A stretch of 64,000 nt of DNA from Virgibacillus profundi (GCF_002287375.1 NZ_NPOA01000014.1:1-64000); one strand, 5' to 3'; positions 1-8,403 are shown, counted from the stretch's first letter. Made by a program: numbers and translations. The notes: generated from the letters alone by a model not told the origin.

Positions 1-72
1 GGTTGATAGGTTCGAGGTAGAAGCGTGGTGACACGTGAAGCTGACGGATACTAATCGATCGAGGACTTAACT
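1..72 (+). rRNA. 23S rRNA, 3' end (partial)
   Basis: The first 72 bases match the conserved 3' end of Bacillus 23S rRNA, ending in the usual GATCGAGGACTTAAC stretch. The rest of the gene lies before the window. It is followed by a 67-base spacer and the 5S gene, the normal order of a bacterial rRNA operon. Confidence 0.95.
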
Positions 73-139
73 AAATTCTTTTAGATCGTCCGTTGATAAC
101 ACTCTTATTTAGTTTTTAGGGTATAAACCTAAATAAGTT

Positions 140-256
140 GTCTGGCAGTAACAGCGAAGAGGTCACACCTGTTCCCATACCGAACACAGAAGTTAAGCTC
201 TTCAGCGCCGATGGTAGTTGGGACTTTGTCCCTGCAAGAGTAGGACGCCGCCAGGC
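140..256 (+). rRNA. rrf: 5S rRNA
   Basis: The 117-base sequence has the Bacillus 5S core (CGAAGAGGTCACACC, CCCATACCGAACAC, AAGCTCTTCAGC, GTAGGACGCCGCC). Its ends pair (GTCTGGC with GCCAGGC, one wobble). It closes the rRNA part of the operon; tRNA-Asn and tRNA-Thr follow. Confidence 0.95.
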
Positions 257-365
257 TGCTTTTTTTATACCGTTTTTTTGTATGAAATATTATGGTATAG
301 TACATAGTAATGACGAGCACAGGCATGTTTGATTATACTACCTTGAATAACTTATATTATATTAT

Positions 366-440
366 TCCACAGTAGCTCAGTGGTAGAGCAATCGGCTGTT
401 AACCGATCGGTCGTAGGTTCGAATCCTACCTGTGGAGCCA
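366..440 (+). tRNA. tRNA-Asn (GTT)
   Basis: A full cloverleaf with acceptor TCCACAG/CTGTGGA, anticodon loop CTGTTAA (anticodon GTT) and encoded CCA. It lies behind the rRNA operon, as in related Bacillaceae. Confidence 0.96.
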
Positions 441-446
441 AAAAAC

Positions 447-519
<73 letters not shown>

Positions 520-527
520 CTTGAGAT

Positions 528-566
528 AAAAGGCTTTTCTCTTATTTGGAGAAAAGCCTTTTTCTT
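528..566 (+). terminator. Rho-independent terminator after tRNA-Thr
   Basis: A perfect 14-bp stem (AAAAGGCTTTTCTC with its complement), 7-base loop and T-rich tail. The sequence after the two other tRNA-Thr copies is different and resembles each other, so this terminator probably came with the inserted element. Confidence 0.85.
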
Positions 567-591
567 TTCAGTGTCGAAAAAGTGAAGGGTT

Positions 592-735
592 TTACTTTTC
601 CCTATCTTCTTGTCCTTTAAAGAAATCTGAAAAATAGTAATCTAATTTCATGGTTTTCACATTTTCTTTAAAGATCTTTAGATTTATGGATGAAAACCAT
701 TGTCCAAATGAAGTTTTTGGTGTAATCTTGTCCAT
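592..735 (-). pseudogene. IS4-family transposase, N-terminal remnant
   Basis: Reading leftward from an ATG at 735 gives about 40 residues (MDKITPKTSFGQWFSSIN, then ENVKTMKLDYY) that I recognise as the N-terminal domain of IS4-family DDE transposases common in Bacillaceae. The match then stops and the frame ends after a few unrelated residues, so the catalytic domain is gone. It is a dead insertion-sequence scrap just inside the tRNA-Thr island. Recognition is from memory of the family, not from a search. Confidence 0.6.
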
Positions 736-960
736 GAGTAGGTCCTTTATTTTTGGATTTGGATGGGTTACCACCTGACTATATCCATAATAAAGGACTT
801 TTTCTTTGTATAACAATAAATTAGTAAACACTTTGGGTGTTTTAATATTTTGTTTTATTTAATGCAACGTTAGTGAGCCTCTTTATACTAAAATTTACAT
901 TACCCATACTGAATGCTATATTAATATGAGCTATATATATTTATTAAGATAGGAGATATT

Positions 961-2109
961 ATGAGAACAAAACAGCATAAGCTAATCTTTACTATATTAA
1001 TAATCTATACAGCTATGGTATTATACTTTCTGTTTTTTGGTGTTGGTAGATCTGGTGCAGCAGTAGGCAATCACGAATATCAATTTAATTTAATTCCGAA
1101 TATAATTTCTTTCAGATTTCCAACCATTTCAGATTTGAAATATTTTCCACGTGGGTTTTTTGAATTAGGTAATTTTGCAGGATTTATACCTTTTGGTATA
1201 TTGATTCCTATACTATATCGTTGTAATTTTTTCAGGTTTATTTCATTGTTTTTCTTGTCAATCCTGATAATAGAAACCGTGCAAATGCTAACTTTTCTCG
1301 GTAGCTTTGATATAAATGATGCAATAGTGAATTCATTAGGTGCAGCAGTAGGATTTTGTGCATACAAAATTGGATTTCGTTTTAAGAGTATTCGGAAAAA
1401 ACTTGTTGTCACGGTTATGTCTGTTGTTATCCTTTCAATAGGAGTAATAGGTTTTTCGGATTTGCTAAACAAATCTTTCACAAAAAAAGAAGGGCCCATT
1501 ATAGCTTTAAATGAACTGGAAAGCAATAGAAATGTACCAATGGATAAAAATCTCCAAAGTTTCGAAATTGAACATGAAATAATTGAACCGAAAATAAACT
1601 TGTATGGTAGCGAAGGCGATAATATGGAAATATTCACCTATGCATTTGGTGGTAAAGATATTGTGCTTTCTTTAAACTATGGGATTCCTGATAATGCTAG
1701 TGACTATGATGGTAAGGTAATTATTTCTGTTGATGGGAAAGAGGTAGCAACCAGTCCTATGGACAAAGAATATAGAGGCCCAAACTCTTCCGAAACTATT
1801 ATGGACAAGGTAAATGAACTTACAATAACAATTAAAGGGAATGTAAAGTTATGGGATGTTACATTTAATTTATATATCTACAAAATAATTTCCGCTTTAA
1901 ATATATGTAGTCAAAGTAAGGTGTTAGTGTATAGCAAGTCAAAGGTGATTACTCTTGATATGACTCCACGCCATCGTTGGAAGATATTAATTAATGTTAC
2001 AAGAAGATTAGTCGAGGCTGGAAAGTTACTAGGAATTGAAGTGCTTAACCACTTAGTAGTAAATAGCGATAACATTTTTACTAGCCTGAAAGAAAGCGGC
2101 TATATTTAA
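961..2109 (+). CDS. VanZ-like membrane protein with fused RadC tail
   Basis: An open frame of 382 residues with RBS TAGGAGAT 6-9 bases before the ATG. Residues 1-150 are a VanZ-type domain: an N-terminal membrane helix, then GNFAGFIPFG and, after ETVQ, the SFDINDAIVNSLGAAVG signature with further helices. Residues ~170-310 follow another membrane helix and look like an outside domain without a clear family. The last ~36 residues ([16 protein letters not shown] and on) are the C-terminus of a RadC protein, picked up because the frame runs into the radC fragment downstream. VanZ proteins are linked to low-level teicoplanin or lipoglycopeptide tolerance; the role here is unknown. It is probably cargo of a Tn554-like element. 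Confidence 0.75.
   Translation: MRTKQHKLIFTILIIYTAMVLYFLFFGVGRSGAAVGNHEYQFNLIPNIISFRFPTISDLKYFPRGFFELGNFAGFIPFGILIPILYRCNFFRFISLFFLSILIIETVQMLTFLGSFDINDAIVNSLGAAVGFCAYKIGFRFKSIRKKLVVTVMSVVILSIGVIGFSDLLNKSFTKKEGPIIALNELESNRNVPMDKNLQSFEIEHEIIEPKINLYGSEGDNMEIFTYAFGGKDIVLSLNYGIPDNASDYDGKVIISVDGKEVATSPMDKEYRGPNSSETIMDKVNELTITIKGNVKLWDVTFNLYIYKIISALNICSQSKVLVYSKSKVITLDMTPRHRWKILINVTRRLVEAGKLLGIEVLNHLVVNSDNIFTSLKESGYI
1905..1970 (+). repeat. Tn554-like right-end sequence, copy 1
   Basis: ATGTAGTCAAAGTAA at 1905-1919 is followed 51 bases later by the resumption of radC. The same word at 8549, with almost the same spacing to radC, forms the second copy. A related AAGTCAAAGGTGA lies 30 bases downstream here. 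I read it as the right terminus of a Tn554-family transposon inserted in radC. Confidence 0.55.
1971..2109 (+). pseudogene. radC-like gene, 3' fragment (copy 1)
   Basis: From CCATCGTTGGAAGA this codes for the end of a RadC/JAB-type protein (P-S-L-E-D-I, then [17 protein letters not shown] and HLVVNSD). A 4-base insertion (ATTAATTAATGTT against ATTAATGTT in copy 2) breaks the frame. The catalytic HxH...D motif, which would lie upstream, is missing. After the stop comes a short inverted repeat with a T run, shared with copy 2 at 8751. Confidence 0.75.
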
Positions 2110-2298
2110 AAGGGAGAAACAACCCCCTTTTTTTCTTTAAGATATATATGGCATTTAATAAATGTAGGTTTTGTACTATGATTATTAGAGTTAATATATT
2201 ACCAGAATATGGATTCATTCATAATGAGGTGTTTTTATTCAATAAATTTCTCAAAGATTGTTCAGCTAAGCACCAGATTGTTAAAAATGTACTCATAT

Positions 2299-2342
2299 TA
2301 AAAACCATGGAATCACCTAGCTTTAGGTGTTCCGTGGTTTTG
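2299..2342. terminator. Bidirectional terminator
   Basis: A near-perfect stem of about 18 bp (AAAACCATGGAATCACCTA against TAGGTGTTCCGTGGTTTT) with runs of A before and T after, so it can act in both directions. It sits just past the end of the leftward ridA gene. Confidence 0.8.
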
Positions 2343-2360
2343 ATGAAGTGTGTTTGAACT

Positions 2361-2759
2361 TTATACTTTAGCTGCCCAAATTTCTATTTCAATTTTTATC
2401 TCAGGTAAACCTAACTCAGCAATATATCCAATCGTCATTGCTGGAAAATCATTGCTAAATAATTGCTCCCACTCTGAATAAAAAAAGTCCCAATCAATTT
2501 TCTCAGTAGCCCATACGTTCACTTTTACAATGTTTTCAGCACTTAATCCCTCAGAATCTATCACTGTTTTTATATTGATAAACGTATTACTCACTTGTTC
2601 ATTCATAGCTTTTGGAAATTGTCCATTTCGATCTACACCGACTTGACCTGATGTAACGTATAACTCTGCATTCCTTGGAATTTTTGTAATATGTGTGTAA
2701 TTGCCAACTGGTGCAGTCATACTTGTTGGGTTTTTCCTTGTGATTTTTTCGTTTTCCAT
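2361..2759 (-). CDS. RidA/YjgF-family protein
   Basis: 132 residues, the usual length of the Rid family of small trimeric deaminases that hydrolyse reactive enamine/imine intermediates. The family features are visible: LYVTSGQVGVDRNG near residue 35, a central VSNTFINIKTVIDSEGLSAE block, and the C-terminal PAMTIGYIAELGLPEIKIEIE segment. The Arg usual at the end of the fifth strand in true RidA (near residue 105) is not in its normal context, so it may belong to an Rid subgroup rather than RidA proper. RBS GAGGT stands 8 bases before the ATG. It is the only intact gene in the first unit after VanZ. Confidence 0.8.
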   Translation of the reverse strand: MENEKITRKNPTSMTAPVGNYTHITKIPRNAELYVTSGQVGVDRNGQFPKAMNEQVSNTFINIKTVIDSEGLSAENIVKVNVWATEKIDWDFFYSEWEQLFSNDFPAMTIGYIAELGLPEIKIEIEIWAAKV

Positions 2760-2843
2760 TTATTTACCTCGCCATTTAAAAGATTTTTCTGCAGTTTTGC
2801 CTAGAAAGTCAAATTCAGACACACTTCACCCTTGAAATGACTT

Positions 2844-2909
2844 CTAGAAAAAAACAGCAGTGGAGTATCCATATCCGATAGATAAAAATTTAAGTGATTT
2901 TTTCTTCAT
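2844..2909 (-). pseudogene. Short peptide frame, likely gene remnant
   Basis: Behind a good RBS (GAGGAG, 7-8 bases before the ATG) a 21-residue frame begins MKKKSLKFLSIGYGYS and stops. Further along the same strand, up to 2761, another frame gives KTAEKSFKWRGK and a stop just before ridA. The two look like head and tail of one decayed small gene. I do not recognise the parent protein. Confidence 0.3.
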
Positions 2910-3044
2910 AGGTGAACACTCCTCTCTCATAAAATGATAAGACTTTTGATAATTATTATTTTATAGGAAATAGGTTTTTTGTGCAACTTAAATATTGATC
3001 TAGGGTTTACTCTACAAAACGACCCGTTTTTTGTCCATACTAAA

Positions 3045-3345
3045 ATCAATACATATTTATTTGAAATGAAATTTTTTTAAAAGAGTTTATTAATTGTATG
3101 TAACTGTACTCTATTTTCAGTGACGAAACAGTGACGACTTCGTGGTGTTATATGTCGTTTATGTTCAATTGCTTTTCTAAAAATATTGATTTTGCTGGTT
3201 TTTAGTCGCAAATGTCGCTTATATTTTTTTGATATACCCATGGTAAGGAAGGGGTCGTCCGTTCGAATCGGATTGGAAGCTCTTGATGAAACGCTTGTCC
3301 TGTAAGGGATGAAGCTTTTTTTGTGTTTGTAATGAATATAAAACA
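3045..3345. repeat. Island-end repeat, copy A (with tRNA-Thr 3' part)
   Basis: About 300 bases that recur, with scattered changes, at 10490-10795. Shared blocks include TTATTGATTGTATGTAACTG-type sequence, ATATGTCGTTTATGTTCAATTG, TTGATTTTGCTGGTTTTTAGTCGCAAAT and the tRNA-Thr piece. The repeat continues past the tRNA piece into GATGAAACGCTTGTCCT and a weak hairpin with T run. It marks the end of an integrated unit. Confidence 0.8.
3238..3286 (+). repeat. tRNA-Thr attachment-site copy 2
   Basis: 49 bases identical to 476-524 in the tRNA-Thr gene, from the anticodon loop (CCATGGTAAGG) through the acceptor 3' strand and CTTGA. The 5' half of the tRNA is missing, so this is an att site and not a working tRNA. 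Confidence 0.85.
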
Positions 3346-3535
3346 CTTTAATTAACTACCTAATTTTTTCCTTATTTGAATTTAGTAATAAATAGTACTA
3401 AAACATTTATAATAAACATTTTTCACCTTGGATAAATTCACGATAAATAACATGGTTCCTTATTAACTAACAGATACATATAATATGAGAATTATGGTAT
3501 TATAATGGTATAATAAATGAATGGAGGTCTTGCCG

Positions 3536-3805
3536 TTGATTATAAAGTCATCTACCTCGTTAAGAAATGATTATAATTCCATTTCTAAATTGGCACATGA
3601 GAAAGAGAAACCTGTTTATATCACTAAGAACGGAGAAGGTGATCTTGTTCTCATGAGTATTGATGCATTTGAAAAAAGGGAAGCGATCATAGATTTAAAA
3701 GAAAAACTATTAGTAGCTGAAGAACAGCGATTAAATGGTGATAAAACGACATCACTTGATTCTGCTCACCAAAGAATCAAGGAGAGAATTGATGAAAAAC
3801 TATAA
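3536..3805 (+). CDS. Phd/YefM-type antitoxin
   Basis: A 89-residue protein of the Phd/YefM antitoxin family, which binds and neutralises a partner toxin and represses its own promoter. The N-terminus (SSTSLRNDYNSISKLAHEKEKPVYITKNGEGDLVLMS, read across positions 5-40) carries the family's DNA-binding fold, with VYITKNG as its marker; the helical C-terminus would bind the toxin. I chose the TTG at 3536 because GGAGG stands 8 bases before it; the ATG at 3521 overlaps that RBS. A near repeat TATGGTAT/AATGGTATA at 3494-3512 is a plausible operator. The toxin gene overlaps its end by 14 bases. Confidence 0.85.
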   Translation: MIIKSSTSLRNDYNSISKLAHEKEKPVYITKNGEGDLVLMSIDAFEKREAIIDLKEKLLVAEEQRLNGDKTTSLDSAHQRIKERIDEKL

Positions 3806-4106
3806 TGTAGAACTACTTCCAGCAGCTGACGATGACCTTGATGATATTTTTAATTATATTTTATTGGATAATCCTGAAGCTGCGAATGAAATATTGGATC
3901 GTATTATGACTTCTTTAAAGCACCTTGAAATATTTCCGTATGCTGGTTCGAAAATAATGGAAGAAAGTCTAAATCACTTCGAATTTCGGATGGTTATTTC
4001 TGAACCTTATATTGCCTTTTATAGAGTTATTGAAAATACTATATATATTTATAGAATATTGCATGGAGCAAGGGATTATATTCAGATATTAAGAAACAAA
4101 AGGTAA
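3792..4106 (+). CDS. ParE/RelE-type toxin
   Basis: A 104-residue protein with the RelE/ParE superfamily pattern: N-terminal strand VELLPAADDDLDDIFNYI, central LEIFPYAGSK, and the C-terminal YIAFYRVIENTIYIYRILHGARDY. The last block is the classic end of this toxin fold. Members block translation (RelE) or gyrase (ParE); sequence alone does not say which. The ATG at 3792 has GGAG 5-6 bases upstream and lies inside the end of the antitoxin gene, giving coupled translation. The pair sits close to an att copy, where such modules often stabilise islands. Confidence 0.85.
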   Translation: MKNYNVELLPAADDDLDDIFNYILLDNPEAANEILDRIMTSLKHLEIFPYAGSKIMEESLNHFEFRMVISEPYIAFYRVIENTIYIYRILHGARDYIQILRNKR

Positions 4107-4207
4107 ACTGTGTAATTGTATAGGTTTAGGAAAAACAACTATTCTAATTTGGCTGTGTTTTGCAAAACACACTGGCAACCTATATATTGATATTTCTTAA
4201 GGATATG

Positions 4208-4253
4208 TAAAAAGTAACTTTCAACTTGTTTCTATTTTGAAAGTCACTTTTTG
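4208..4253 (+). terminator. Terminator after toxin-antitoxin pair
   Basis: Stem AAAAAGTAACTTTCAA with TTGAAAGTCACTTTTT (one mismatch), loop CTTGTTTCTATT, ending in a T run. Confidence 0.7.
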
Positions 4254-4517
4254 CATGGAAATGATTGCTTGTATACAGAGATGCATTATCGATTATGTAA
4301 AGAGTCTTCGTTCTTCGAATGTTATGGAGTCAGCCAAGTAGGATAAGGGTGCGTAGAAAGCAATTAACGCTTTTAATGCACCCTAATTCATTGGGCTTCA
4401 AAACATATACGAATCACTTGATAGCTTTGCTACTTGCGCCACTTGACATTAATCGATGCGGGGATTCTCTATATGGTGACCAAAAAGGCCAAAAAAATTA
4501 TAGAGTGGTTGATCTAA

Positions 4518-4764
4518 ATGGAGAAACGATTTTAGAGGTTATTCGCATTGAACAAATAATTCGAGAGGAAGAAGAAGGAGTTAACTACATTATTCGTAGC
4601 CCAGAAGACGGTGCAAAGATAGCGTCTCGCTTCATTGGTCGTGATGATCGTGAAGTGTTTTTTGTTATGTGTTTAAATGCGAAAAATAATGTTATCGCAG
4701 TTCATCGTTGTCATGTTGGTTCGTTAAATTCTGCACTCATTCATCCACGTGAGGTGTTTAAATC
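4518..4764 (+). pseudogene. radC-like gene, 5' fragment
   Basis: This stretch reads as the front of a RadC/JAB-domain protein of the kind found on mobile elements: [50 protein letters not shown] and [20 protein letters not shown]. It stops at HPREVFKS, about 20 residues before the HxHPSG...D metal-binding motif. The continuation of the gene is found at 8616, on the far side of the transposon genes. The sequence ahead of it (4319-4517) is open but unlike RadC and holds no clear start, so the gene is also damaged at its front. Confidence 0.75.
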
Positions 4765-4783
4765 AAAGGAGAGAAACATAAAA

Positions 4784-6250
4784 ATGAAATTTCCGAGCGT
4801 TGCAACTAATCGAAAGCTTATCACTAGCACAGGGATTAATAAAAAAATATCGGATATGACTAGTGTTTTACAAAGGTTTTGGGCAGCAGATAGATGGGAT
4901 ATAAGAATTTGCCCACATCCTAGTGCGGTTGAGTTAAGTAAGAATCCATCATTAAAAAATCGGTGGGTAAATTTTGATAAAGTAGAAAACATCTGGTTAA
5001 AAACAGAATTAAAATACTTTTATTATATTCACTTAAATAATGGAACATGGAATGCAAAATCTGTTTGGATTAGAAAAGGAACAGTGATAAGCCGAATGTT
5101 AGGATTTTTAAATTTAAATTATCCTGACATTACATCTTAACTGAAGTGCCTATAAAAAAGGCTTTGTCGGAATACCGAACTTACTTAGCAGAACAAGGAG
5201 TAAGAACTACGACTACAAATTACAAGCTTGATATAAATCAAAAAAAATTCCTGTATATGCGAACTCCTACTACGTTACTAATCTTAAACAGTTTATGGAG
5301 TTCTATGAGGATTTCTATTTTGATGGCGATGAATGGGAGAAAGATGTTTGGAATCGAAGAAAACTTTCATTACCAGAAGATAAGATAAATCCAACATCCT
5401 ATGAATACACAATCAATTTTAAGGGGTTTGAAAATGATTATTTTAAAGAATTAGTAAAGCGATATTGTAAGTTAATGTTAAATACACGCAGCTTTTCTCA
5501 TGTTGTTGATACAGCATCAAGATTAAAAGAGTTTTTTAATTTTATAAACAAAAATTGTAAAGGCAAACGAAGGATTCATCAATTAACTAGAAATGAAGTT
5601 GAGCAATATTTTAATTATATTAATTTAAAAGGTTTAAAATCTAGTACCGTAACCGGACGAATATCTACATTAGACGTTTTTTTTACTACAATTCAAAGGT
5701 ATGACTGGAAGGATACGTCTTCCAAAATCCTTATCTTCCAAGAAGATTATCCTAAAGTACCGAAGGCACTACCACGTTATATTGATGAACATATACTCGA
5801 ACAATTAAATGGGAAATTAGATAAATTGGAACCTAATATTGCCACAATGGTTATGGTACTTCAAGAATGCGGAATGCGTATCAGTGAACTTTGTACATTG
5901 AAAATAGGGAGCGTCATAACCGATAAAGAAGGGGATTGCTTTTTAAAATATTACCAATGGAAAATGAAGAAAGAGCATATCATTCCTATTTCAATGCACA
6001 AGCACTTCCCAATGGCTATTGTCGTTTACCAGTAATTGCTGGACCTTGTCCTCATGCAAATGCTTGTTTAGATTGTACGAATTTCTGTACAAGTAAACAA
6101 TTTCTAAATGAACATGAAGAACACTTAGACCGAACTAAAGAAATACTAAATAGGGCTAAACAGAACCAATGGCAGCGTCAGGTTGAAACTAACGAACGTG
6201 TTAAAAATAGATTAGAACAGATTATTCATTCGTTAAAGGAGACGAATTAA
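4784..6250 (+). pseudogene. tnpB: Tn554-family TnpB transposase, decayed
   Basis: Begins at ATG 4784 with its own RBS (AAAGGAGAG). Homology to Tn554-type TnpB tyrosine recombinase runs in pieces: N-terminal region to 5139, a one-base shift at the TAA near 5140, a second shift in the A run near 5245, then a long stretch to about 5980 that includes [12 protein letters not shown] with the first catalytic Arg. The next frame resumes at [13 protein letters not shown] and [12 protein letters not shown], the C-terminal tail with its cysteines. Between them the segment that should carry the remaining catalytic residues, including the nucleophilic Tyr, is deleted. The gene cannot make an active enzyme. 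The usual upstream tnpA is absent. Confidence 0.8.
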
Positions 6251-6251
6251 G

Positions 6252-6616
6252 TTGACTAGAAAAAGTAACACAACTGCTATAATTCAACTATCAAAGAAAA
6301 GTCGGAGAAAACAAGAATTAGGGTTGAAAAGACGATTTCAGAGATGGCATTGAAAAAAGAGAAGATTAATTTTAATTCCGTTGCACAAAAAGCAAATGTT
6401 TCAAAGTCATGGCTTTACAAACAAAAAGATATTAGAACTAGAGTGGAGACATTAAGAGGGATGCAAATAAGTGAGTTAAGCCCTCGTAAAACTAGTAAAA
6501 GTGTCCGTTCAGAGGAATTATTAATAAAGACCTTAAAAAACCGTATAAAGGCACTAGAAGAAGAAAATAAACAGTTAAAGGATCAAGTTCAAAAATTACA
6601 TGGCAAGTTGTTTTAG
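6252..6616 (+). pseudogene. tnpC: Tn554-family TnpC, frameshifted
   Basis: Starts at TTG 6252, one base after the tnpB stop, as MTRKSNTTAIIQLSKK. A one-base loss in the A run near 6297 shifts the frame; the correct frame then continues ISEMALKKEKINF, VAQKANVSKSWLYKQ, and ends in a coiled coil (IKALEEENKQLKDQVQKL). This is the pattern of the small TnpC accessory protein of Tn554-like transposons, which helps the two recombinases. The order tnpB-tnpC fits the family. Confidence 0.75.
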
Positions 6617-6715
6617 CTTTTTCGGTTTTCTTACTTTTAAATAGAAATTCAATGAATAGGTAATGTTTTTAGTGTTATTTTGAAATAAATTTATTTCCAT
6701 ATAGAGGTGGATTCT

Positions 6716-7648
6716 GTGGCTAAAATTGACAATGTGCTAGCGATTCTATGGATGCTTAGTTCAGGTGAAAAAATTACTGCGAAACAAATTTCGGAAAAGT
6801 TAGAGATTAATATAAGGACTGTGTATCGTTATATTGATACACTTTCAATAAGTGGTGTACCTATAATTTCAGAAGCAGGACATAATGGTGGATACACTTT
6901 ATTGAACAATTTTATTGAAGCTCCTCTTTTTTTTGATTTAGAGGAGCAAACCTCGCTATTTCACGCTGCTATTTTTGCAGAAGAAGCCGGGTATTATGGT
7001 AGTGAAGCACTAAATAGGGCTATTTCAAAGCTAAGAAAATATTCGAATCAAGAGCAGGAAACAAAGATAAATCAACATTTAACTAGTCTTGAAGTAATAA
7101 GTCGATTAAGTTCCCTCGCTATGGAACCTTTTTTGAAGGAGTTGGAGCAGGCTGTAGCTGACGGATACTCTATAAAAATTCTATATCATAAAAGTGGCGA
7201 AGAGCAATCAAAGTATAGATTGGTTGATCCGTACAGAATTATTTATTGGAATAATAAGTGGTATTTGATTGGATTTTGTCATCTCAGGAATGATATCCGT
7301 AGTTTTAGAGTAGATCGAATTGAAAGTCTAATGCTAACCAAAAATAAGTTTAACCAGCCAGAAAATTTTTCAGCACGTGACTTTTTTATGAAAAACCTCC
7401 TTCCAACTATAGAAGAAAAAGAAGGGATTATTTCTTTAGTTATTAATGGAAATACAAGTGCGTTGGATGATATTTGCCAACATTGGTTTTTAGGACATTA
7501 TTTACAAGAACGGACTTCAAATCAAGCAGTATTTCTTCTTGAAAAAGATATGATACATAAATATGTACCATATTTATTTTTACCGTATGGTAAATCTATT
7601 CAAGTTATTGAAGTTCTGTCGGATTTAATAAAATTTCATCAAGTATAA
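6716..7648 (+). CDS. WYL-domain transcription regulator (YafY type)
   Basis: 310 residues with an N-terminal winged helix-turn-helix (ITAKQISEKLEINIRTVYRYIDTLSISGVPI across residues ~20-50) and a WYL domain in the middle (YRLVDPYRIIYWNNKWYLIGFC, SFRVDRI). WYL domains sense ligands, often nucleic acid pieces or metabolites. The GTG at 6716 is chosen since GAGGTGG stands just before it; a GTG at 6707 overlaps that site. A strong terminator follows. The next gene codes for a DJ-1/PfpI protein, a common partner of this regulator type, and a likely target. Both lie between the tnp genes and the right end, so they are probably transposon cargo. Confidence 0.9.
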   Translation: MAKIDNVLAILWMLSSGEKITAKQISEKLEINIRTVYRYIDTLSISGVPIISEAGHNGGYTLLNNFIEAPLFFDLEEQTSLFHAAIFAEEAGYYGSEALNRAISKLRKYSNQEQETKINQHLTSLEVISRLSSLAMEPFLKELEQAVADGYSIKILYHKSGEEQSKYRLVDPYRIIYWNNKWYLIGFCHLRNDIRSFRVDRIESLMLTKNKFNQPENFSARDFFMKNLLPTIEEKEGIISLVINGNTSALDDICQHWFLGHYLQERTSNQAVFLLEKDMIHKYVPYLFLPYGKSIQVIEVLSDLIKFHQV

Positions 7649-7692
7649 TACAACTTCCCTGACGTTAGCTGTCAGGGAAGTTGTATTATACT
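7646..7692. terminator. Strong bidirectional terminator
   Basis: A perfect stem of about 19 bp (ATAATACAACTTCCCTGAC and complement) with a 7-base loop, directly after the regulator gene. Confidence 0.9.
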
Positions 7693-7724
7693 AGGTATAT
7701 CAATTGGGATTGGAGTGTTATTTA

Positions 7725-8357
7725 ATGCAAACAAAAAAAGTTTATCTTTATGTATTTAATACAATGTCAGACTGGGAATATGGATATTTAATTGCTGAAC
7801 TAAACTCAGGAAGATATTTCAAAAAAGATTTAGCACCTTTAAAAGTAGTCACAGTGGGAGCTAATGAAGAAATTATTACTACAATGGGAGGACTGAGCAT
7901 AAAACCAGATATTTCCTTTGATGAATGTACTCTTGAGAGTAAAGACCTATTAATTTTACCTGGAGGGACTACTTGGGGGGAAGATATTCATCAACCTATC
8001 ATGGAAAGAATTGGCGAAGCTTTAAAACTTGGCACTATTGTTGCTGCAATTTGTGGTGCAACTGAGGGTCTCGCGAATATGGGATACCTAGATTCTAGAA
8101 AGCATACAAGTAATAACTTAGAGTATACTAAAATGGTGTGTCCTAATTATAAAGGAGAAAAATTTTATGAGATAGGACCTGTGGTATCTGATGCGAATTT
8201 AGTTACTGCATCAGGAGTAGCACCTCTGGAATTTGCGATGGAAGTACTGAAAAAATTAGATGTATTTGCACCAGATACATTGCATTCATGGTATAACCTA
8301 AATAAGACTCATAAACCCGAATATTTTTTCCAGTTAATGGACTCAATAAGTAGATGA
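7725..8357 (+). CDS. DJ-1/PfpI-family protein (glutamine amidotransferase-like)
   Basis: 210 residues of the class I glutamine amidotransferase-like/DJ-1 superfamily. The nucleophile elbow is AAICGATEGLA with Cys110, and DLLILPGGTTWG near residue 75 is the conserved strand-loop before it. Family members are cysteine hydrolases, glyoxalases or chaperones; the substrate here is unknown. The ATG at 7725 is chosen because GGAG precedes it by about 10 bases. The gene follows the WYL regulator after a terminator, so it has its own promoter between 7693 and 7710. Likely cargo of the Tn554-like element. Confidence 0.85.
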   Translation: MQTKKVYLYVFNTMSDWEYGYLIAELNSGRYFKKDLAPLKVVTVGANEEIITTMGGLSIKPDISFDECTLESKDLLILPGGTTWGEDIHQPIMERIGEALKLGTIVAAICGATEGLANMGYLDSRKHTSNNLEYTKMVCPNYKGEKFYEIGPVVSDANLVTASGVAPLEFAMEVLKKLDVFAPDTLHSWYNLNKTHKPEYFFQLMDSISR

Positions 8358-8403
8358 GCTAAAAAAATAAACTTAGCAGTTTAATATTAGTTTAAATAAT
8401 TAC

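Noticed and set aside
3238-3286. Additional functional tRNA-Thr
   Set aside because: Only the 3' half is present; D arm and 5' acceptor strand are missing. The same holds for 10692-10740.
4319-4517. Start of an intact 273-residue RadC-transposase protein
   Set aside because: The frame is open, but its first 60 residues match neither family, and the rest is two unrelated fragments joined by a deletion.
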